Source: Acidimicrobiaceae bacterium (GTDB lineage: Bacteria > Actinomycetota > Acidimicrobiia > Acidimicrobiales > Salinilacustritrichaceae). Taken from it: a stretch of DNA of 18,928 nucleotides. The position numbers were made by a program, and so were the translations under genes. Under the pieces are notes generated by a model, which did not search any database, was not told the origin of the DNA, and saw only the letters and a program-made list of their open reading frames with translations. This document shows positions 1 through 9,309 of this stretch, piece by piece. The stretch covers positions 949 through 19,876 of the forward strand of contig DMTU01000137.1 in the NCBI GenBank assembly GCA_003476595.1. The letters are read 5' to 3'. Numbering within the stretch: position 1 is the stretch's first letter; each line of letters opens with the position of its first letter.

Positions 1-1
1 A

Positions 2-733
2 ACCGAGAACTCCACCGACATCGACCAGAAGGTGCTGCCCACGATGGCGGTCGTCCTCGGTGGTGGCGGCGGGGCCTTCGCCCAGATCGGCAGCTTCAAC
101 CCGGCGATGCTGGTCCACGGCGAGCAGCAGATCTCCCTGCACCGGGAGATCCCGGTCGAGGGCGAGATCGAGACGGTGAGCGAGATCACCGGCATCTACG
201 ACAAGGGCAAGGGTGCGGTGGTCGTCAGCGAGGCGACCTCCACGCTCGTCTCCGACGGTGAGCCCCTCTTCTCCAAGACCATGTCGGCCTTCATCCGCGG
301 TGAGGGCGGCTGGGGCGGGGACTCCGGCCCGGCGCTCGAGTGGGAGCGCCCCGACGGCGACCCCGACGAGGTCGTGACCTACACGACCCGTCCCGAGCAG
401 GCGCTGATCTACCGCCTGTCGGGCGATCGCAACCCGCTGCACGCCGACCCCCAGTTCGCGGCGATGGGCGGCTTCGACCGGCCGATCCTGCACGGCCTGT
501 GCACCTACGGCTTCACCGGCCGCGGTCTGCTCCGGGCCCTCTGCGACGGGGACTCGTCCCGGTTCCGCTCCATGTACGGCCGCTTCTCCTCGCCCGTGCT
601 GCCCGGCGAGGACCTCACCGTGAAGGTGTGGCGCACCGGCGACGGCCCCGATGGCGCAAGCACAGCCGTCTTCCAGACCGAGGGCGGCGACGGGCGAGTG
701 GTGCTCGACAAGGGGACCTGCTCCTACACCTGA
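2..733 (+). CDS. MaoC-family (R)-specific enoyl-CoA hydratase (hydratase 2 type), 5' partial
   Basis: The frame is open from the window edge, so the N-terminus is missing; 243 codons plus the stop are visible. The protein should hydrate trans-2-enoyl-CoA to (R)-3-hydroxyacyl-CoA in fatty-acid or sterol side-chain breakdown in the cytosol. The visible part is a two-hot-dog arrangement. The first half carries FNPAMLVHGEQ and a YDKGKGA stretch typical of the N-terminal hot dog of hydratase 2. The second half carries the hydratase-2 signature YRLSGDRNPLHADPQFA (from about nt 410), including the catalytic Asp and His. The family includes actinobacterial HtdY-like enzymes and the hydratase part of peroxisomal multifunctional enzyme 2. 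The substrate cannot be told from sequence. It ends 90 nt before gdhA, with a strong hairpin between. A lipid-catabolic role is the best guess, as an enoyl-CoA hydratase and a CoA-transferase lie nearby but in separate transcription units. Confidence 0.88.
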   Translation, partial: TENSTDIDQKVLPTMAVVLGGGGGAFAQIGSFNPAMLVHGEQQISLHREIPVEGEIETVSEITGIYDKGKGAVVVSEATSTLVSDGEPLFSKTMSAFIRGEGGWGGDSGPALEWERPDGDPDEVVTYTTRPEQALIYRLSGDRNPLHADPQFAAMGGFDRPILHGLCTYGFTGRGLLRALCDGDSSRFRSMYGRFSSPVLPGEDLTVKVWRTGDGPDGASTAVFQTEGGDGRVVLDKGTCSYT

Positions 734-2164
<1,431 letters not shown>

Positions 2165-2168
2165 CCCC

Positions 2169-2471
2169 TCAGCCGTAGTAGGTGGCCAGGTAGCGGTCGA
2201 GGGCGTCGCGGATGGCGGCGAACTTCTGCTCGTGGCGCTCCCGGAACAGACCCAGCTTCAGCTCCGAGGTGGCCACCCACTCGCTGGTGATCGCATCGAC
2301 AGCGCCCACGGCGACGGTCAGTCGCGTGTTCCTGGTCTCGAGCTCGATCCGGCCGCGGTCCGGGTCGGTGCCGGCGACGGTGAAGCCGGCGCTCGGCAGG
2401 CAGCGGAGCAGGGCGTCGTAGACGACGGGCCAGGGCTGGTGGACGACCTCGACCTCGCTGCGGGCGCCCAC
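2169..2471 (-). CDS. Uncharacterised 100-residue protein downstream of nucS
   Basis: I do not recognise this family. The GTG start at 2471 lies one base after the nucS stop codon (TGA-C-GTG), so it is almost certainly translated from the nucS message, perhaps by coupling. The protein is soluble, without signal peptide or membrane segment. Its pattern suggests a small alpha/beta fold: an N-terminal strand and helix (VEVVHQPWPVVYDALLRCL), three or four strands (FTVAGTDPDRGRIELET, LTVAVGAV, SEWVATSELKL), and a C-terminal amphipathic helix rich in charge that ends in YLATYYG. No metal or nucleotide motif is visible. The frame remains open further upstream inside nucS, but an earlier start would overlap the endonuclease. 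Candidate roles, as accessory factor of NucS or unrelated co-transcribed protein, are inference only. Confidence 0.7.
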   Translation of the reverse strand: MGARSEVEVVHQPWPVVYDALLRCLPSAGFTVAGTDPDRGRIELETRNTRLTVAVGAVDAITSEWVATSELKLGLFRERHEQKFAAIRDALDRYLATYYG

Positions 2472-2472
2472 G

Positions 2473-3147
2473 TCAGAACAGCCGCAGCTCGGAGGACTCG
2501 ATGCCGCGCAGCTCGTCGTAGTCGACCTCGACGCAGGCGATGCCGCGGTCGGCGGCCAGCACCTTGGCCTGCGGCTTGATCTGCTCGGCCACGAACACGC
2601 CGCGCACGGGCGAGAGGCGGGGGTCCTTGTTGAGGAACCCCAGGTAGCGGGTGAGCTGCTCCACGCCGTCGATCTCGCCCCGGCGCTTGACCTCGACCGC
2701 CACGGCCACCCCGTCGGTGTCCCGGCACAGCAGGTCGACCGGGCCGATGTCGGTGGGGTACTCGCGGCGCACGAGCTGGAAGCCCTCGCCGAGCACCTCG
2801 CAGCGCTCCGCGAGCAGCGCCTGCAGGTGGGCTTCGACCCCGTCCTTCTGCAACCCGGGCTCGGGGCCGAGGTCGTGGGCCGAATCACTGACCAGGTCCT
2901 CGATGGAGATCTCGAGCTCGTCGCCCCCCTTGCCCCGCACCAGCCAGCGGGGCAGCCCGTCGTCGTCGGTCGATTCGGTGATCGAGCACGGCGGGTTCAT
3001 CCAGTTGAGGGGCTTGTAGGCCCGGTCGTCGGAGTGGATGGAGATCGAGCCGTCGGCCTTCACGAGGATGAGGCGCTGGGCGCTCGGGAGGTGGGCGGCG
3101 AGCTTGCCGCGGTAGGCGACGGAGCAGCGGGCGATGACGAGGCGCAC
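2473..3147 (-). CDS. nucS: Mismatch-specific endonuclease NucS/EndoMS
   Basis: NucS cuts both strands at mismatches and is the core of the MutS/MutL-independent mismatch repair of actinobacteria and some archaea. The 224-residue protein starts at GTG 3147 with [16 protein letters not shown], which matches the start of mycobacterial NucS. The N-terminal DNA-binding part has [21 protein letters not shown] (residues 30-50). The RecB-like nuclease core shows Asp138 (GPVDLLC), then Glu152-Val-Lys154 and Gln164. The last residues, LRLF, fit the C-terminal beta-clamp-binding motif known for this family, so clamp activation is likely. It begins 11 nt after the stop of the MBL/cyclo-ligase frame and runs one base short of the next gene, consistent with one operon. 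I see no strong Shine-Dalgarno sequence, so translation may depend on coupling. Confidence 0.95.
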   Translation of the reverse strand: MRLVIARCSVAYRGKLAAHLPSAQRLILVKADGSISIHSDDRAYKPLNWMNPPCSITESTDDDGLPRWLVRGKGGDELEISIEDLVSDSAHDLGPEPGLQKDGVEAHLQALLAERCEVLGEGFQLVRREYPTDIGPVDLLCRDTDGVAVAVEVKRRGEIDGVEQLTRYLGFLNKDPRLSPVRGVFVAEQIKPQAKVLAADRGIACVEVDYDELRGIESSELRLF

Positions 3148-3158
3148 GACGGGCGAGG

Positions 3159-4460
3159 CTAGGTCCGGAACCCGCTCACGGCGCGAACGCCGGACTGCGT
3201 GGCGAGGTGGGTCATCGGTCGGTCGTGCTGATCGGTGGGCAGCCGGGGGACGATGCGCTCGTCCACGGTGACGCCGACGACCGCGGCGCCGGGGCGCAGG
3301 CGGGGGAGGAGCCGGTCGTAGTGGCCCCCACCCCGGCCGAGGCGGATGCCGTGGTGGTCGAAGAGCCGTCCGGGCACGAGCAGGAGGTCGAAGTCGACGG
3401 GGTCCACGACGGGGAGGTCGGCGCTGGGTTGGCCGAACCCGAGCCGGTTGCGCTGGCGCCGGCCTTCGTCGCGGCGCCAGCTGACCGTGCCGTCGGGCTC
3501 CATGCAGGGCAGGGCGATCACGTCGGCGCCGATGTCGAGGAGCCCGGCGAGGTCGACCTCGCCGGGCAGCGGCACGTAGGCGGCCACGACGCCGGGCCGC
3601 CGTCCGAGGAACGTCGTGATGCCCTCGCGCACCGCAGCCGAGGCCGTCTCGTCGGGCGAGGCCAGCGCGCGGGCCCAGACCCGCCACTCCCGCTTGGTGA
3701 GCGATGCCCGCATGCCGGCGTCGGCGTCCTCGAGCCACGGTTCGACCAGGCGGGTGTCGTCGGTCGGGCGGCCGGCGGCGATGTCGTCGAGGTACCGGCG
3801 GTCCGCGTCGAGGCGCCGGCGCCACATGGCCCCGTCGCACACGTGCCCGTGGCCGGTCACGACGAGGTCCACGGGCGCGAGCGCAGCCAGCCGCTCGAGT
3901 CCCTCGTGGTAGGCGAGCAGCGCTTGCGGGCCGGGGACGCCGTGCTCCAGCAGCGGCACCTCGATGTCGCTGCCCATGTCCCCGGCCACGAGCAACCCGA
4001 GCTCGGGCAGGTGGAGGGCGGCGTGGCCCGTGGCATGGGCGTCGTGGCCGACCGGCACCGCCTCGGGGCCGGTCCAGGGGAGCGCGCCTTCGACCGGGGT
4101 GAGCGAGAGGCCGAGGCGCTCGTCGTCGAGCTCGACCACGGCCTCGGCCTGGTCCACCAGCTCGTGGTGGTGGGCGATGCCCTCCGTCACCGTGGCCGAC
4201 GACGCCCAGCGGGGGACGTCGCCGAGGCCGCGGTGCCAGAGCACGTGGTCCCAGTGGGCGTGGGTCGCGAAGCCACCGACGGGCTGGAGCCGCCGGGCGA
4301 GCAGCTCCCCGGCGAGGGACTCGAGCTCGTCGAGGTGGACACCGGGGTCCACGAGGAGGGCGTCGCGGCCGTGGACGACGACCACGGTGTTGGTCGCCAT
4401 GAAGCGGCTGGTGGCGACCAGGACGCCGGGCGCGACCTCCTCGAGGCGGTTCCCGGGCAC
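3159..4460 (-). CDS. Metallo-beta-lactamase-fold hydrolase fused to 5-formyltetrahydrofolate cyclo-ligase
   Basis: One uninterrupted 433-residue frame contains two complete domains. Residues 1-249 are a metallo-beta-lactamase-fold hydrolase with an intact two-metal site: THAHWDH (His67, His69, Asp71, His72), His146, Asp161 and His204. Residues 250-433 are a full-length 5-formyltetrahydrofolate cyclo-ligase (ATP-dependent conversion of 5-formyl-THF to 5,10-methenyl-THF), with [10 protein letters not shown] (295-304), LPCMEPDG (317-324) and the hallmark [11 protein letters not shown] (373-383). The join is at Ala-Gly-Met250, where the cyclo-ligase would normally start, and there is no stop codon between the parts. 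An internal start at ATG 3713 could also yield a separate cyclo-ligase. The GTG start at 4460 lies 2 nt after the stop of the kinase-like gene, and nucS follows by 11 nt. The hydrolase substrate is unknown. Confidence 0.85.
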   Translation of the reverse strand: MPGNRLEEVAPGVLVATSRFMATNTVVVVHGRDALLVDPGVHLDELESLAGELLARRLQPVGGFATHAHWDHVLWHRGLGDVPRWASSATVTEGIAHHHELVDQAEAVVELDDERLGLSLTPVEGALPWTGPEAVPVGHDAHATGHAALHLPELGLLVAGDMGSDIEVPLLEHGVPGPQALLAYHEGLERLAALAPVDLVVTGHGHVCDGAMWRRRLDADRRYLDDIAAGRPTDDTRLVEPWLEDADAGMRASLTKREWRVWARALASPDETASAAVREGITTFLGRRPGVVAAYVPLPGEVDLAGLLDIGADVIALPCMEPDGTVSWRRDEGRRQRNRLGFGQPSADLPVVDPVDFDLLLVPGRLFDHHGIRLGRGGGHYDRLLPRLRPGAAVVGVTVDERIVPRLPTDQHDRPMTHLATQSGVRAVSGFRT

Positions 4461-4462
4461 CG

Positions 4463-6067
4463 CTACTGGAGGCTGCGACCCTCGAGCCGCTTCCGGATGG
4501 TCTCGCGGCGCTGCTGGAGGTCCCGGTACGTGAGGCGGTCGACGTCGTCGGAGATGCCGAAGCCGGCCTTCACGCCCTCCATGTCGAACTCCCAGGCGTC
4601 GGGTGCCATCCCGATCTGGGCCGCGATCTTCTCGCCGTGGGTGGTGGCGAAGTGCATCGTGATGTGGGCGATCTCCTCGAGGATGTCCAGGTCCGGGGCG
4701 AGGGTGGCGATGGCGCCGTCGACGAACATCAGGTTCTTGGTGAAGAGCATCAGCTCCTTGGGGATCTTGGCGCCGTAGCCGAGCAGGGCCTTGATCACCC
4801 GTTGGATCTCGGCGACGAGCGCGTCGCCGTCGACCTTGGTGGGGTCGAACACCTCGGGGCTGTCGAGTCCGAGGTCGCGCGCCACAGCCTCCAGGTCGGT
4901 GTCGGGCGGCAGCGCGCCGAGGTCGCGGAACGCGGCGAGCTGGCCGATCGGGTCGTTCGACGTGCCCGACATGAGCAGCCGGAGGAAGGCGTTGCGCTTG
5001 AAGTCGTCGAGGCGGCCGGTGATGCCGAAGTCGAGCAGGGCCGTGCGGCCGTCCGGCATCACGAACAGGTTCCCGCCGTGCAGGTCCCCGTGGAAGATGC
5101 CGTGGATCAGCGCACCCTCCATGAAGCCGATCATCCCGGTGCGGACCACCTGCACGGTGTCGACGCCGGCGCCCTTCATGCCGGCGACGTCGTCGAACTT
5201 GAAGCCGTCGAGGCGCTCCATCACCAGGACCCGGGGGGTCACCAGCTGGGGGTGGGGGCGGGGGATGACGTAGTCGCGCTGACCGAGCTCGGCGAAGCTG
5301 GCGGCGACGTCGAGCATGTTCTCGGCCTCGAGGCGGAAGTCGAGCTCCTCGCTGATGGTCTCGGCGAACAGCTCGACCAGCGCCGGCGGGTTGGCCAGCG
5401 CCGAGACCGGGATGCGCCCGATCAGCTTCGGGGCCAGCCAGGCCATGACCCGCAGGTCCTCCTTGACCCGGAAGGCCACGGACGGGCGCTGCACCTTGAC
5501 CACGACGTCCTCGCCCGTGTGCAGCGTCGCCCGGTGGACCTGGGCGATCGAGGCGGCGGCCAGCGGTTCGGTGTCGAAGTGGCTGAAGAGCTCGTGGATC
5601 GGCGTGCCGAGCTCGGCCTCGACCACGGCCCGGATCTCGTCCCACGGCTCCGGCGGCACCTGGTCGCGGCACTTCTTGGTCTCGGCGACCAGCTCCTCCG
5701 GGAACAGGCCCTCGCCGCTGGAGATGATCTGGGCGAGCTTGATGTAGGTGGGTCCGAGCGCCTCGGCGGCGATGCGGAGCCGGCGGGACAGGTCGGCCCG
5801 GGAGATCGAGCCGCCGGTGCGCCGCTTGCCGACGTACCACCGCCCCACCGCCCAGCCGAGGTGGCGGGTGACGGTGGTGACCCGCCGGACCGGTGGGATC
5901 CAGTGCGGCCGGGTGAGCCGGGGGATCTCGGCCCGGACCTCGCGCCGGACGCGGGCGAGCGGCGGCAACCACGTGAGCTGGTCGCGCTCGATCGTCCACG
6001 GCGGCGTGTCGGAGAACGAACCGAGCTCGTGGTCTGCGGGGGGCTCGGTCGGGTCGGGCGACGCCAT
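4463..6067 (-). CDS. ABC1/UbiB-family atypical kinase-like protein
   Basis: The 534-residue protein belongs to the ABC1/UbiB/ADCK family, atypical kinases or ATPases linked to quinone and lipid metabolism. Since actinobacteria use menaquinone, a strict UbiB role is doubtful. Visible family marks in order are the signature helix with KLAQ at 110-113 (usually KxGQ, so Gly is replaced by Ala), the alanine-rich nucleotide loop ([11 protein letters not shown]), the VVVKVQRP lysine strand, [10 protein letters not shown], the catalytic HGDLHGGN (326-333) and the LLDFG metal-binding motif. The C-terminus ends in a charged helix and lacks the paired membrane helices of many UbiB proteins. The ATG at 6067 is preferred because a GATGAT hexamer lies 6 nt upstream and no later start precedes the domain. 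It heads a four-gene minus-strand unit and diverges from the CoA-transferase gene. Confidence 0.92.
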   Translation of the reverse strand: MASPDPTEPPADHELGSFSDTPPWTIERDQLTWLPPLARVRREVRAEIPRLTRPHWIPPVRRVTTVTRHLGWAVGRWYVGKRRTGGSISRADLSRRLRIAAEALGPTYIKLAQIISSGEGLFPEELVAETKKCRDQVPPEPWDEIRAVVEAELGTPIHELFSHFDTEPLAAASIAQVHRATLHTGEDVVVKVQRPSVAFRVKEDLRVMAWLAPKLIGRIPVSALANPPALVELFAETISEELDFRLEAENMLDVAASFAELGQRDYVIPRPHPQLVTPRVLVMERLDGFKFDDVAGMKGAGVDTVQVVRTGMIGFMEGALIHGIFHGDLHGGNLFVMPDGRTALLDFGITGRLDDFKRNAFLRLLMSGTSNDPIGQLAAFRDLGALPPDTDLEAVARDLGLDSPEVFDPTKVDGDALVAEIQRVIKALLGYGAKIPKELMLFTKNLMFVDGAIATLAPDLDILEEIAHITMHFATTHGEKIAAQIGMAPDAWEFDMEGVKAGFGISDDVDRLTYRDLQQRRETIRKRLEGRSLQ

Positions 6068-6125
6068 CGGCCCATCATCGCAGGCACCTGCCGCTTCCAC
6101 ACCTCGCCATCCGCGACAGGATGCG

Positions 6126-7298
6126 GTCACGAGCGTTCTCGAGGGGATCCGCGTCGTCGAGCTGGGGGCCTGGGTGGCCGGCCCCGGTGCCGGCGGCCTG
6201 CTGGCGGACTGGGGTGCCGACGTCATCAAGGTGGAGGCGCCGGAAGGCGACCCGATGCGCCGGCTCTTCGCCGTCCTGTCCGGGCACGGCGAGCCGCAGT
6301 CGCCGCCGTTCGACCTCGACAACCGCGGCAAGCGCTCCGTCGTGCTCGACCTGCGCAGCGAGGACGGTCGCCGCGACCTGCACGACCTCGTCGCCACCGC
6401 AGACGTGTTCCTCACCAACCTGCGACCCGACGCCGTCGAGCGGCTGGGCTTCGGTCCGGAGGTGCTGCTCGAGGCGAACGAGCGGCTGGTCTACGCCCAG
6501 GTCTCCGGCTTCGGCCGCACCGGCCCCGATGCCCACCGGGCCGGCTACGACCTGGGGGCCTTCTTCGCCCGGTCGGGCATGGCCAGCCAGGCCGTGCCGC
6601 CGGACCAGCCGCCGGTGGCCAACGCCGGCGGCGTCGGGGACCACATCACCGGCACCACCATCACCGCCGGCATCTGCGCCGCGCTGTTCGCCCGGGAGCG
6701 GTCCGGTCGGGGCCAGCTGGTCGACACCTCGCTGCTGCGGGCCGGGATCTACACGATGGGCTGGCCGCTCACGATCCAGCTCCGCTACGGCAAGCACCTG
6801 CCGACCGACCCGCGCACCACGGTCGGCAACCCGCTCATCAACTCCTACGAGGCCGGCGACGGGCGCTGGTTCTGGCTGCTCGGCCTCGAAGCCGACCGGC
6901 ACTGGCCACCGCTGCTGCGCGCCATCGGGCGGCCGGAGCTGGCCGAGGACGAGCGGTTCGGGTCGGCGAAGGGCCGGCGCATCAACGCCCCGGCCCTGAT
7001 CGCCCTGCTGGACGAGACCTTCGCCACCGCCGACCGTGACCACTGGACGGCGCGCTTCGACGAGCACGACGTGTGGTGGGCGCCGGTGAACACCCTCGCC
7101 GAGGTGGTGGACGACCCCCAGGCCGTGGCAGCCGGCGCGTTCGTGGACGTCCCCGAGGGGAAGGGGTCAGCGGCGCACCGAGCCGTGATGACGCCGGTGG
7201 ACTTCGGATCGACGCCGGCCGGACCGCGCCGTGGTGTTCCCGGTCTCGGCGAGCACACGGCAGAGGTGCTGGCCGAGGTCCGCCGTCAGGAGCGCTGA
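6126..7298 (+). CDS. CaiB/BaiF (class III) family CoA-transferase; start unresolved
   Basis: Class III CoA-transferases move CoA between carboxylic acids, or racemise 2-methylacyl-CoA in the AMACR branch. From LEGIRVVELGAWVAGPGAGGLLADWGADVIKVE the sequence is a typical N-terminus of the family. The catalytic aspartate lies in GGVGDHITGTT, followed by SGRGQLVDTSLLRAG and the C-terminal WWAPVNTLAEVVDD. Counting from 6126 gives 390 residues, the usual length. However, the codon there is GTC, and no ATG, GTG or TTG occurs in frame between GTG 6006 and the domain start. GTG 6006 would add 40 unlike-family residues and overlap the divergent kinase gene by 62 bp. I give the domain start; the true start is open. 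The 3' end overlaps the convergent LapA-like gene by 13 bp. The substrate is unknown. Confidence 0.88.
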   Translation, partial: VTSVLEGIRVVELGAWVAGPGAGGLLADWGADVIKVEAPEGDPMRRLFAVLSGHGEPQSPPFDLDNRGKRSVVLDLRSEDGRRDLHDLVATADVFLTNLRPDAVERLGFGPEVLLEANERLVYAQVSGFGRTGPDAHRAGYDLGAFFARSGMASQAVPPDQPPVANAGGVGDHITGTTITAGICAALFARERSGRGQLVDTSLLRAGIYTMGWPLTIQLRYGKHLPTDPRTTVGNPLINSYEAGDGRWFWLLGLEADRHWPPLLRAIGRPELAEDERFGSAKGRRINAPALIALLDETFATADRDHWTARFDEHDVWWAPVNTLAEVVDDPQAVAAGAFVDVPEGKGSAAHRAVMTPVDFGSTPAGPRRGVPGLGEHTAEVLAEVRRQER

Positions 7299-7300
7299 CG
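7284..7300. repeat. Short palindrome holding both stop codons of two convergent genes
   Basis: CGTCAG (7284-7289) and CTGACG (7295-7300) form a perfect 6-bp inverted repeat around the 5-nt spacer GAGCG. The right arm contains the TGA of the CoA-transferase, the left arm the TGA of the LapA-like gene on the other strand. It might work as a short bidirectional terminator, but the stem is weak and has no T-tract. Confidence 0.35.
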
Positions 7301-7594
7301 CAGCCGCTCCAGCTCCTCGCGCTCGTTCCGGGTGCGGCGCCGGCGGCGTCGCCAGATGGCCGACGCCAGCACGGTCATCAGGGACGCGCCGAGCGCCGTC
7401 ACCAGGAACAGGACGTAGAGGGGGACGTCGGCCTCGAAGGTCACGAACGTGAAGGGCACGTTCTCGGTGTTCTGGGCCAGCAGGATCACCACGGCGACGG
7501 CGAGCAGGGCGAGGAGGATGACGGTGCCGGTCACCCCCGTGCCCGTGTAGCGGTTGACGACGTCCGGGTCGTTGCTGTCCTGCTTCGAAGCCAT
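7286..7594 (-). CDS. LapA/DUF1049-domain small membrane protein
   Basis: This 102-residue protein has two hydrophobic segments, TGTVILLALLAVAVVILLAQ and VPLYVLFLVTALGASLMTVL. They are separated by NTENVPFTFVTFEADV, the loop typical of the LapA/DUF1049 family. A run of about six arginines follows the second segment, then a charged helix (NEREELERLRQR), so the C-terminus should be cytoplasmic. In Proteobacteria LapA (YciS) acts with LapB in lipopolysaccharide control; in actinobacteria, which lack lipopolysaccharide, the role is unknown. A second ATG at 7618 would add eight residues and sits closer to the hydratase stop at 7634. I prefer 7594 because the protein then starts MASKQDSNDP, but neither has a clear ribosome-binding site. 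It is the last gene of the cysQ-hydratase unit. Confidence 0.8.
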   Translation of the reverse strand: MASKQDSNDPDVVNRYTGTGVTGTVILLALLAVAVVILLAQNTENVPFTFVTFEADVPLYVLFLVTALGASLMTVLASAIWRRRRRRTRNEREELERLRQRS

Positions 7595-7633
7595 GGAAGG
7601 CCCGTACCCCCGGACCATGCGTCATAGAAGGCG

Positions 7634-8461
7634 TCAGAACTCCGGCGGCCGGCGCTCGGACAGGGCACGGGCGCCCTCGACGAAGTCGGGCCCGAGGGAC
7701 ATCTCCCGCAGCAGCGCCATCGACCGTCGCACGGACGCGGCCGGATCGTGGCGGAGCAGGTCGCCCCACAGCTGCGCCTTGGTCGCGGCGACGGACGCCG
7801 GCGAGACGTGGCGGGCCATGGTCGTCACGTAGTCCTCCACGTGGGTCGCCAGCGCAGCCGGTGGCAGCACGGCGGAGAACAGCCCGACCTCGGCGGCCTC
7901 CTCGGTGAGGAAGATCCGCCCGGACAGCAGCCAGTCGGCCGCCCGGCCGGCGCCGACCAGGCGGGGGAGCAGCCAGGACAGCCCGTACTCGGCCGGGAAG
8001 CCGAGCTTCGGTGCCGCCGTGGTGAGCTTGGCGCCCTGCACCCCGAAGCGGATGTCGGCGAAGCAGGCGATGACCAGGCCGACGCCGGCGGCGGCGCCGT
8101 TCACGACGGCCACCACCGGGGTGCGCATGCCGAGCTGGAACGCGAAGTCGGCGGCGAAGGGGGCGTCGACGTCCGGCATGGGCGGTTCGGACCCGCGCAG
8201 GCCATCGTCGTAGCCGCCCTTGTCGACGTGGCCCTCCAGTGCCTTGGCGTCGGCGCCGACGCAGAACGCCGTGCGGCCGTCCGGGTCCTCGGCGCCGGTC
8301 ACGACCACGACGCGCACCTCGGGGTCGGCCTCGGCCTCGGTCATCGCCCAGCGGTACTCCAGGTGCATGCGGCCGGTCCACGCGTTGCCCCGGTGGGGCC
8401 GGTCGAGGGTGAGCCGGGCGACGCGGTCGGCGACCTCGTAGCGGATCGCCTTCAGCTCCAC
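7634..8461 (-). CDS. Enoyl-CoA hydratase/isomerase (crotonase) family protein
   Basis: The 275-residue protein is a full-length crotonase, expected to hydrate or isomerise an enoyl-CoA. The N-terminal VADRVARLTLDRPHRGNAW is typical. The two oxyanion-hole segments are AFCVGADAKAL and NGAAAGVGLVIACFADIRF. The third block, KLGFPAEYGLSWLLPRLVG, retains a glutamate at the usual second catalytic position, while the first catalytic glutamate of classic hydratases is not present in the NGAAAG segment. Isomerase or another crotonase activity is therefore possible. The GTG start at 8461 lies 4 nt after the cysQ stop codon, with a GGGAG ribosome-binding sequence just before that stop, so translation is probably coupled. 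Why a crotonase should share a transcript with cysQ is not evident. Confidence 0.9.
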   Translation of the reverse strand: MELKAIRYEVADRVARLTLDRPHRGNAWTGRMHLEYRWAMTEAEADPEVRVVVVTGAEDPDGRTAFCVGADAKALEGHVDKGGYDDGLRGSEPPMPDVDAPFAADFAFQLGMRTPVVAVVNGAAAGVGLVIACFADIRFGVQGAKLTTAAPKLGFPAEYGLSWLLPRLVGAGRAADWLLSGRIFLTEEAAEVGLFSAVLPPAALATHVEDYVTTMARHVSPASVAATKAQLWGDLLRHDPAASVRRSMALLREMSLGPDFVEGARALSERRPPEF

Positions 8462-8465
8462 CGGC

Positions 8466-9239
8466 TCAGCTCCCGAGCGCGGCGAGGGAGCGCTCGGCCA
8501 GCTCGGCCCGGCACACCAGCAGGTCGGGCAGGTACGGGTCGGCCCGGTTGTAGACCAGGGGCGAGCCGTCGAGGCGGCTGGCGTGCAGGCCGTGGTGGAG
8601 GGCGACGGCGACCGGGGCCGCGGAGTCCCACTCGTACTGACCGCCGGAGTGCGGGTAGCAGTCGACCTCGCCCCGGAGGATCGCCATCGTCTTCGCGCCG
8701 GCGGAGCCCATCTCCACCAGCACGCCGTCGAGGGCGGCGCGCACCGTCTCGGCCTCGGCCGGGGGCCGGGTGCGGCTGACCACGATGCGGGGCTGCCCGA
8801 TCCGCGACAGCTCGAGGACCGGATCGGCGGTGGACAGCACGGTGCCGAGGGCGGGCAGGGCGACCGCCCCGCAGATCGGGGCGCCGTCGACGCACAGGGC
8901 CACGTGCACGGCCCAGTCGCTCCGGCCCGGCTCGGAGAACTCGCGCGTGCCGTCGAGGGGGTCGATGATCCAGACCCGCGAGGCGCCGAGGCGAACCCCG
9001 TCGTCGTGGGTGGCGCGGGCCTCCTCGGACAGCACGGCGTCGCCGGGGGCCATGTGCGCGTCGAGCTCGGCCAGCAGCAGGTCGTTGGCGCGCCGGTCGC
9101 CCTCGTCCTTCAGCTCCTTCGGGTCGGCCCCGTCGGCCACCATCTGGTCGCGCAGGCCGACGAGCAGATCGCCGGCCGCGACGGCCAGCCGCTTGGCCAA
9201 TGCGTGGTCGGTGTCGGACACGGCGGCGTGGGCTGGCAC
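8466..9239 (-). CDS. cysQ: 3'(2'),5'-bisphosphate nucleotidase CysQ (inositol monophosphatase superfamily)
   Basis: CysQ removes the 3'-phosphate of PAP (and PAPS), clearing the by-product of sulfate activation; the mycobacterial enzyme also acts on inositol phosphate and fructose 1,6-bisphosphate. The sequence KDEGDRRANDLLLAEL, the metal ligands in LSEEA (Glu72-Glu73) and the superfamily motif DPLDGTREF (93-101) closely follow mycobacterial CysQ. A second metal site, EWDSAAP, lies near the C-terminus. GTG at 9239 gives 257 residues and is chosen because TAGACA sits 7 nt upstream; GTG 9263 and GTG 9221 are alternatives. Placement opposite cysDNC strongly supports the sulfate-activation role. 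It leads a minus-strand unit with the crotonase and LapA-like genes. Confidence 0.92.
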   Translation of the reverse strand: MPAHAAVSDTDHALAKRLAVAAGDLLVGLRDQMVADGADPKELKDEGDRRANDLLLAELDAHMAPGDAVLSEEARATHDDGVRLGASRVWIIDPLDGTREFSEPGRSDWAVHVALCVDGAPICGAVALPALGTVLSTADPVLELSRIGQPRIVVSRTRPPAEAETVRAALDGVLVEMGSAGAKTMAILRGEVDCYPHSGGQYEWDSAAPVAVALHHGLHASRLDGSPLVYNRADPYLPDLLVCRAELAERSLAALGS

Positions 9240-9245
9240 GCTGGA

Positions 9246-9275
9246 TTGTCTACCAACCGGCACCGACCGTACATT
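9246..9275 (+). promoter_or_regulatory. cysDNC promoter, overlapping the divergent cysQ promoter
   Basis: TTGTCT (9246-9251), an 18-nt spacer and TACATT (9270-9275) form a good sigma70-type promoter for cysD. A start near 9282 gives a leader of about 28 nt with AGGA at 9302-9305. On the other strand the -35 region reads TAGACA (9252 down to 9247), a -10-like element 7 nt before GTG 9239 of cysQ. The two promoters would therefore share bases. No operator is recognised with confidence. Confidence 0.5.
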
Positions 9276-9309
9276 TGCCCACTCACGTCCGGACGACGAG
9301 CAGGACCCG

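Noticed and set aside
4637..7039. Open frame of about 800 codons on the plus strand across the kinase-like gene and into the CoA-transferase
   Set aside because: It opposes or shifts frames of two well-supported genes and shows no family motif; its composition is that of an antisense shadow.
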